Source of the DNA: Betaproteobacteria bacterium TMED156
GTDB lineage: Bacteria; Pseudomonadota; Gammaproteobacteria; Burkholderiales; Burkholderiaceae_A
Reading direction: 5' to 3'
Length of the DNA stretch: 10,849 nt
Assembly: GCA_002171155.1 (NCBI GenBank)
Contig: NHHF01000125.1
Span: 1 to 10,849 of the forward strand
The translations under genes were made by a program, and so were the position numbers. Positions 6,587 to 10,849 of this stretch are shown here, piece by piece (the first letter of the stretch is position 1; every line of letters starts with the position of its first letter). The notes below the pieces were generated by a model. That model was not told the origin of the DNA and made no database searches. It saw only the letters and a list, made by a program, of their open reading frames with translations.

Positions 6587-8161
6587 ATGAAATCTATATT
6601 CAGACTCATAACTATAATGCGAATAATTTGGTCTCACGGTTTTGATCAACTGCACCTCCATGAAGAAAAAGAGGGAAAGAAAAAGTTATTCAAAATAATT
6701 TTTAGCTTGTTAAGATTTGGAAGGAAGTTTGATACACCCAGAGCAGTCAGACTTAGACAAGGTTTAGAAGCTCTGGGACCAATCTTTGTAAAACTTGGTC
6801 AGGTTTTATCTACAAGACGTGACATGCTACCTGAAGACATTTCAAATGAACTTGCAAAATTACAGGATAAAGTTACCCCATTCAACTCGAAAACAGCAAT
6901 TAAAATTATTGAACAAACTTTTGAAAAAAAATTAAGTGATCTCTTCTCCTTTTTTTCTGATACACCTGTAGCGAGTGCATCAATAGCTCAAGTTCATTTT
7001 GCAGAGCTTCATGATGGGCGCAAAGTGGCTGTTAAAGTTTTAAGGCCCGGAATGTTACATGCGATTAACAAAGACATAAGTTTAATGAAATTTATTGCAG
7101 TTTTAATTGAAAATTTTACAACAGATGGACAAAGACTGAGACCTAGGGAGGTAATTTCCGAATTTGAAAATTATCTACATGATGAACTAGATTTAGTCAG
7201 GGAAGCTGCTAATGCATCTCAATTAAAAAGAAATTTCAAGAATAGTGATTTGTTACAGATACCAGATATGATTTGGGAATATTGTAAAACTGACGTAATT
7301 GTAATGGAGAGAGTCTATGGCATACAAATAAATAAAGTTGATGATTTGCTAAAAGCAAACGTCGATCTAGTAAAGTTATCTCACGATGGAGTAGAAATTT
7401 TTTTCACACAAGTTTTTAGAGATGGATTTTTCCATGCAGATATGCACCCTGGAAATATTTTAGTTTCCAATACAAAAAAAAGGTTTGGGAAATATATTGC
7501 ACTTGATTTCGGCATAGTTGGGTCATTAACCGAATATGATAAAAACTACTTAACTCAGAATTTTCTTGCATTTTTCAGAAGAGATTACAGAAAAGTTGCA
7601 GAGTTGCATATTGAATCCGGTTGGGTTCCAAAAGAGACCAGAATAGAATCATTAGAATCAGCCATACGTTCAGTTTGTGAACCTTATTTTGATAAACCAC
7701 TAAAAGATATTTCACTCGGTCAGGTATTAATTCGATTATTTCAAGCATCAAGAAGATTCAATGTAAAAATTCAACCTCAATTGGTTTTATTGCAAAAAAC
7801 TTTGCTTAATGTTGAAGGTCTTGGAAGACAACTAAACCCGGAATTAGATCTATGGTCTACAGCAAAACCAATTCTAGAAAAGTGGATGAAAGAACAAGTT
7901 GGATTCGTTGCCTTAAAAAATAATCTTTCCAGAGAATCGGAACAATGGGCTAAAACTATTCCTAAAATACCCGGATTATTATTTCAACTTTTAAATGATT
8001 TAGCTAGTAAAGAAAAAAAAGACAACTCAAAATCGCAAATCACAGAAATATTAAAAGAACAAAAGAAATTTTTTAACTGGATAAAGTATTCTATTATTTT
8101 TTTGTTTTTTTTCTTTTTTGTTCTAACGGGAATTATTTTTTGGTATTTAAAAAATGTTTGA
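6587..8161 (+). CDS. ubiB: UbiB, ubiquinone biosynthesis ABC1/ADCK-family atypical kinase/ATPase
   Basis: A membrane-anchored protein-kinase-like ATPase of 524 aa needed for ubiquinone (coenzyme Q) biosynthesis. Alignment from memory with E. coli UbiB is strong along the whole length. The signature KxGQ motif is KLGQ (69-72) followed by LSTRRD; the alanine-rich nucleotide loop ASASIAQVH is at 129-137; the VAVK lysine is at 150; [12 protein letters not shown] covers 199-210; the catalytic-loop-like HADMHPGN is at 283-290; and DFG is at 307-309. One hydrophobic segment (about 499-521, including five consecutive Phe) anchors the C-terminus, whereas E. coli UbiB has two predicted transmembrane helices there. 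A candidate promoter lies about 60-90 bp upstream of the ATG, and no strong Shine-Dalgarno is seen. Its last 8 nt overlap the symporter gene. Confidence 0.95.
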   Translation: MKSIFRLITIMRIIWSHGFDQLHLHEEKEGKKKLFKIIFSLLRFGRKFDTPRAVRLRQGLEALGPIFVKLGQVLSTRRDMLPEDISNELAKLQDKVTPFNSKTAIKIIEQTFEKKLSDLFSFFSDTPVASASIAQVHFAELHDGRKVAVKVLRPGMLHAINKDISLMKFIAVLIENFTTDGQRLRPREVISEFENYLHDELDLVREAANASQLKRNFKNSDLLQIPDMIWEYCKTDVIVMERVYGIQINKVDDLLKANVDLVKLSHDGVEIFFTQVFRDGFFHADMHPGNILVSNTKKRFGKYIALDFGIVGSLTEYDKNYLTQNFLAFFRRDYRKVAELHIESGWVPKETRIESLESAIRSVCEPYFDKPLKDISLGQVLIRLFQASRRFNVKIQPQLVLLQKTLLNVEGLGRQLNPELDLWSTAKPILEKWMKEQVGFVALKNNLSRESEQWAKTIPKIPGLLFQLLNDLASKEKKDNSKSQITEILKEQKKFFNWIKYSIIFLFFFFFVLTGIIFWYLKNV

Positions 8162-9569
8162 AATCATAGTCTTTTATTTGTTAATTTCTATTTCTATCGG
8201 TTTATATGCCGCAAAAAAAGTTAATAATGTAAATGACTTTGTAACAGCGGGTAGAAGTTTATCTTTCACTTTTGTTATCGCAATGGTTTTTGCAACTTGG
8301 TTTGGTGCCGAAACTATTTTAGGAATATCTGCAACTTTTTTAGAGGAAGGATTGTATGGATTAGCATCAGATCCGTTTGGCGCTGCAACTTGCCTAATAA
8401 TTTTTGGGCTCTTCTTTTCAAAAAAACTTTATAAGCTTAAGTTGTTGACATTGGGGGATTATTTTAAAGTTAGATACAACCAAAGAATAGAACTAATCAT
8501 TTCAACTTTCATTGTAATTTCTTATTTGGGTTGGGTTAGTGCACAAATAACTGCTTTAGGTTTGATGTTTAATGTTTTATCCGAGGGAAATATTTCGAGA
8601 TCTTTAGGAATGGTTATTGGGGCTTCTTCGGTATTAATTTACACTCTCACAGGTGGGATGTGGGCAATTGCTGTTACAACCTTTGTTCAAATGATTGTAA
8701 TTGTTTTAGGCTTACTATTAGTCACCTCTGAAGCAACCTCTTTAGCAGGTGGTTTAACTAATGTGATACTTTTAGCAGACAATGATGGTAAGTTTGAATG
8801 GTTACCGGAGTTAAGTATCATTGGCTTTATCACTTGGATTGGAGCGTTCATTACTATGGCATTAGGTTCTATTCCTCAACAAGATGTTTTTCAAAGAGTT
8901 AACTCCTCAAGGTCTGAGAGAATAGCAGTTTGGGCTACAACTCTGGGTGGCTTTTTATATCTTGGGTTTGCTTTTGTCCCTCTTATATTAGCTTACAGTG
9001 CAGTAATTATTGATCCTGGTTTGACTTCTAGACTCATGGAGGAAGACTCTCAACTTGTACTTCCAACATTAGTTTTAACTTATATGCCAACGTGGTTGCA
9101 AATAGTTTTCTTTGGTTCTTTGTTATCAGTAATTATGAGCACTGCTTCTGGAACACTTCTAGCTCCGGCAGTAATTTTTTCTCAAAACATTATAAAAAAC
9201 TTTAAAAATACAATAAATGATAATCAACTCTTATTACTTACTAGGTTAACAATTTTTATTTTTACATTAGCTGTTTTATATTACTCGATGTCAACAACTA
9301 GTAATATCCACACAATGGTGGAAAATGCTTACAGAATAACTTTAGCAGGTGCTTTTGTACCACTTTTTTCTGGATTATTTTGGAAAAAAGCTAGTAATTT
9401 TGGTGCCTTAATTTCAATTATTTTTGGAATTAGCACCTGGTTGATTTTGGAAGTAGTAGATATTGATTTGTTAGTAGAACCTCAAATAATTGGTTTACTT
9501 ACTAGTGCATTTGGTATGGTTGTGGGGTCATACATGAAACCAAAAACTAATGAAGAGAGGAAGTTTTAA
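8154..9569 (+). CDS. Sodium:solute symporter (SSS family), substrate unknown
   Basis: An inner-membrane secondary transporter of 471 aa with about 12-13 hydrophobic helices, taking up a solute with Na+. It belongs to the SSS family (PutP, PanF, SGLT): [13 protein letters not shown] (167-179) matches the conserved helix after a Tyr-Thr-x-x-Gly-Gly signature, PQQDVFQR (241-248) is the typical cytoplasmic loop, and [13 protein letters not shown] (327-339) with Ser329-Thr330 corresponds to the Na2-site Ser/Thr pair of PutP. The PutP-type Asp in the WTDFVQ motif is Thr here, as in many other SSS members. Proline, pantothenate, an organic acid or a sugar are all possible and the sequence does not decide. 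The ATG overlaps the end of ubiB by 8 nt and the stop is 3 nt before glmU, so the three are almost certainly co-transcribed. Confidence 0.88.
   Translation: MFEIIVFYLLISISIGLYAAKKVNNVNDFVTAGRSLSFTFVIAMVFATWFGAETILGISATFLEEGLYGLASDPFGAATCLIIFGLFFSKKLYKLKLLTLGDYFKVRYNQRIELIISTFIVISYLGWVSAQITALGLMFNVLSEGNISRSLGMVIGASSVLIYTLTGGMWAIAVTTFVQMIVIVLGLLLVTSEATSLAGGLTNVILLADNDGKFEWLPELSIIGFITWIGAFITMALGSIPQQDVFQRVNSSRSERIAVWATTLGGFLYLGFAFVPLILAYSAVIIDPGLTSRLMEEDSQLVLPTLVLTYMPTWLQIVFFGSLLSVIMSTASGTLLAPAVIFSQNIIKNFKNTINDNQLLLLTRLTIFIFTLAVLYYSMSTTSNIHTMVENAYRITLAGAFVPLFSGLFWKKASNFGALISIIFGISTWLILEVVDIDLLVEPQIIGLLTSAFGMVVGSYMKPKTNEERKF
9555..9563 (+). promoter_or_regulatory. Shine-Dalgarno sequence of glmU
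   Basis: GAGAGGAAG, inside the last codons of the symporter gene, contains AGGA with 11 nt to the ATG at 9573. It is the clearest ribosome binding site in the window and supports that start codon. Confidence 0.6.
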
Positions 9570-9572
9570 TCT

Positions 9573-10849
9573 ATGAATGTGATTATTCTTGCTGCCGGAA
9601 AAGGCACACGAATGAAATCATCTTTACCTAAAGTATTGCATCAAATTGGTGGCAAAGCTTTGATTTCTCATGTTATCGAATCAGTAATAGCCTTAAAACC
9701 AACAAAAATATATTTAATTGTTGGAACACAAAAAAAGGAAATTGAAAATGAAGTTTCATCTTTTGAAAAAAACGATCTTATAACTTTTGTTGAGCAAAAG
9801 TCAGCTCTCGGCACTGGTCATGCAGTAAAAATCGCAGCACCACATCTTAGTCAATCTCAAAATACTCTTATTTTATTTGGTGATGTTCCATTGATAAATG
9901 TTTCTTCTTTAAAAAAATTATGTAAAAAAGAGTCGAATCCAGTTTTTAAATTGATGACAGCAATTGTAAGTGATCCATCCGGCTACGGGAGAATAGTTAG
10001 AAACGAGAATGATCTAATCGAAAGATGCGTCGAAGAAAAAGATTCAAATAGCGAAGAAAAAAAGATAAATGAGATTAATACCGGGATCATGTTCATTTCA
10101 ACCGAAAAAATCAAGAGTTGGGTAAAAAAAATAAATAATGATAATTCACAAAAAGAATATTACCTTCTTGACATAATTCCTTTTGCCAAAAAAGACAGCA
10201 TTCCTATTCAGCCTATAGTTGTAGAGGATTCAAGAGAAATTTTAGGAGTAAATACATTAGCCCAAAAATCCAAAATGGAAAGAATTTTTCAGTATAAAAT
10301 GGCTGAAAAATTTGCAGATAAAGGGTTAGAAATCGCAGATTTAAATAGATTTGATGTTAGAGGAGAACTAGTGTTCGAAAATGACGTAAAAATTGATGTT
10401 GGTTGCATTTTTGTTGGAAACGTTTTTATTGGCAAAGGAACTACTATAGAACCATATTGTGTGATAAAGGATTCATCAATTGCTAATGGATCACAAATTA
10501 AAGCGTTTACCAATATTGAAAATTCGATTGTTGGAACCAATACTATAATTGGCCCCTATTCAAGACTTAGACTTAACAGCACAGTGGGAGATAATTGCAA
10601 GATCGGGAATTTTGTTGAAACTAAAAATATAGATATAAAGGAATATTCAAAAGCTAGTCATCTTTCTTATTTGGGAGATGCTAAAATTGGGAAAAGAGTT
10701 AATATCGGAGCCGGGACTATAACTTGCAATTATGATGGAAATTATAAACATCAAACCATTATAGAGGATGATGCATTTATTGGTTCAAATACTGAACTTA
10801 TTGCACCTGTCAAAGTAAAAAAAGGAGCAACAGTTGGAGCAGGAACTAC
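9573..10849 (+). CDS. glmU: Bifunctional UDP-GlcNAc pyrophosphorylase / glucosamine-1-phosphate acetyltransferase, 3' end cut
   Basis: Makes UDP-GlcNAc for peptidoglycan and lipopolysaccharide in two steps: acetylation of glucosamine-1-phosphate, then uridylyl transfer. The frame is open from the ATG to the window end (425 full codons; E. coli GlmU has 456), so only about 30 residues are missing. The N-terminal uridylyltransferase domain has LAAGKGTRM (6-14), then LPKVLH, the GTGHA segment, GDVPL (Asp104, metal binding), GYGRI, VEEKD and EINTGI. The left-handed beta-helix acetyltransferase domain (from about residue 245) keeps the arginine in SRLR, the lysine in VETK, the catalytic His363 in ASHLSYLGD, and the GAGTITCNYDG segment. 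All landmark residues are present, so both activities should work. It starts 3 nt after the symporter stop with a good Shine-Dalgarno. glmS often follows glmU, but the window ends too early to see. Confidence 0.96.
   Translation, partial: MNVIILAAGKGTRMKSSLPKVLHQIGGKALISHVIESVIALKPTKIYLIVGTQKKEIENEVSSFEKNDLITFVEQKSALGTGHAVKIAAPHLSQSQNTLILFGDVPLINVSSLKKLCKKESNPVFKLMTAIVSDPSGYGRIVRNENDLIERCVEEKDSNSEEKKINEINTGIMFISTEKIKSWVKKINNDNSQKEYYLLDIIPFAKKDSIPIQPIVVEDSREILGVNTLAQKSKMERIFQYKMAEKFADKGLEIADLNRFDVRGELVFENDVKIDVGCIFVGNVFIGKGTTIEPYCVIKDSSIANGSQIKAFTNIENSIVGTNTIIGPYSRLRLNSTVGDNCKIGNFVETKNIDIKEYSKASHLSYLGDAKIGKRVNIGAGTITCNYDGNYKHQTIIEDDAFIGSNTELIAPVKVKKGATVGAGT

Noticed and set aside
10289..10540. 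Antisense open frame inside glmU
   Set aside because: Opposite the conserved beta-helix domain of GlmU, with no independent support.
1..10849. A novel defence, mobile or biosynthetic system
   Set aside because: All nine coding genes belong to recognised families, mostly housekeeping, with no integrase, transposase, CRISPR repeat, retron-like or phage feature and no unexplained gene-sized gap.

Overview
The window reads as ordinary chromosomal housekeeping DNA from an A+T-rich bacterium with a compact genome. It is roughly two-thirds A+T by eye, with many A and T runs and intergenic gaps that are mostly under 30 bp. UbiB, GlmU, FolB, a soluble Slt-type lytic transglycosylase and a bacterial NDUFA9-like epimerase together point to a Proteobacterium. 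The order slt, NDUFA9-like epimerase, cca, MidA-type methyltransferase, pteridine-reductase-like SDR, folB is what I recall from Betaproteobacteria. A streamlined betaproteobacterium, for example of the Methylophilales/OM43 kind, is my best guess; this is inference, not proof.

Layout. On the + strand, 1-1901 is the soluble lytic transglycosylase, open at the left edge and lacking only its first few codons. It is followed by the NDUFA9-like epimerase (1919-2842) and the CCA-adding enzyme (2869-4059). A convergent - strand gene (4072-5283) encodes a MidA/NDUFAF7-family methyltransferase. From 5312 everything is again on the + strand: a pteridine-reductase-like SDR overlaps folB by 4 nt (5312-6477). 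After a 109-bp gap holding the best promoter candidate come ubiB (6587-8161), a sodium:solute symporter overlapping it by 8 nt (8154-9569), and glmU starting 3 nt later (9573) and running off the right edge. There is no gene-free stretch over 300 bases. I see no tRNA, rRNA, CRISPR array, insertion sequence or phage gene.

Functions. The genes cover peptidoglycan turnover (slt) and precursor supply (glmU), tRNA 3'-end maturation (cca), pterin/folate metabolism (SDR plus folB), and the respiratory chain. The respiratory group is UbiB for ubiquinone plus two homologues of mitochondrial complex I accessory or assembly proteins (NDUFA9 and NDUFAF7) on either side of cca.

I did not find a new defence, mobile or biosynthetic system. 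The points most worth a second look are the apparent loss of the HD phosphohydrolase motif in Cca, the two complex-I-associated homologues close together, a palindrome overlapping the -10 of the putative ubiB promoter, and a substrate-unknown symporter tightly coupled between ubiB and glmU.
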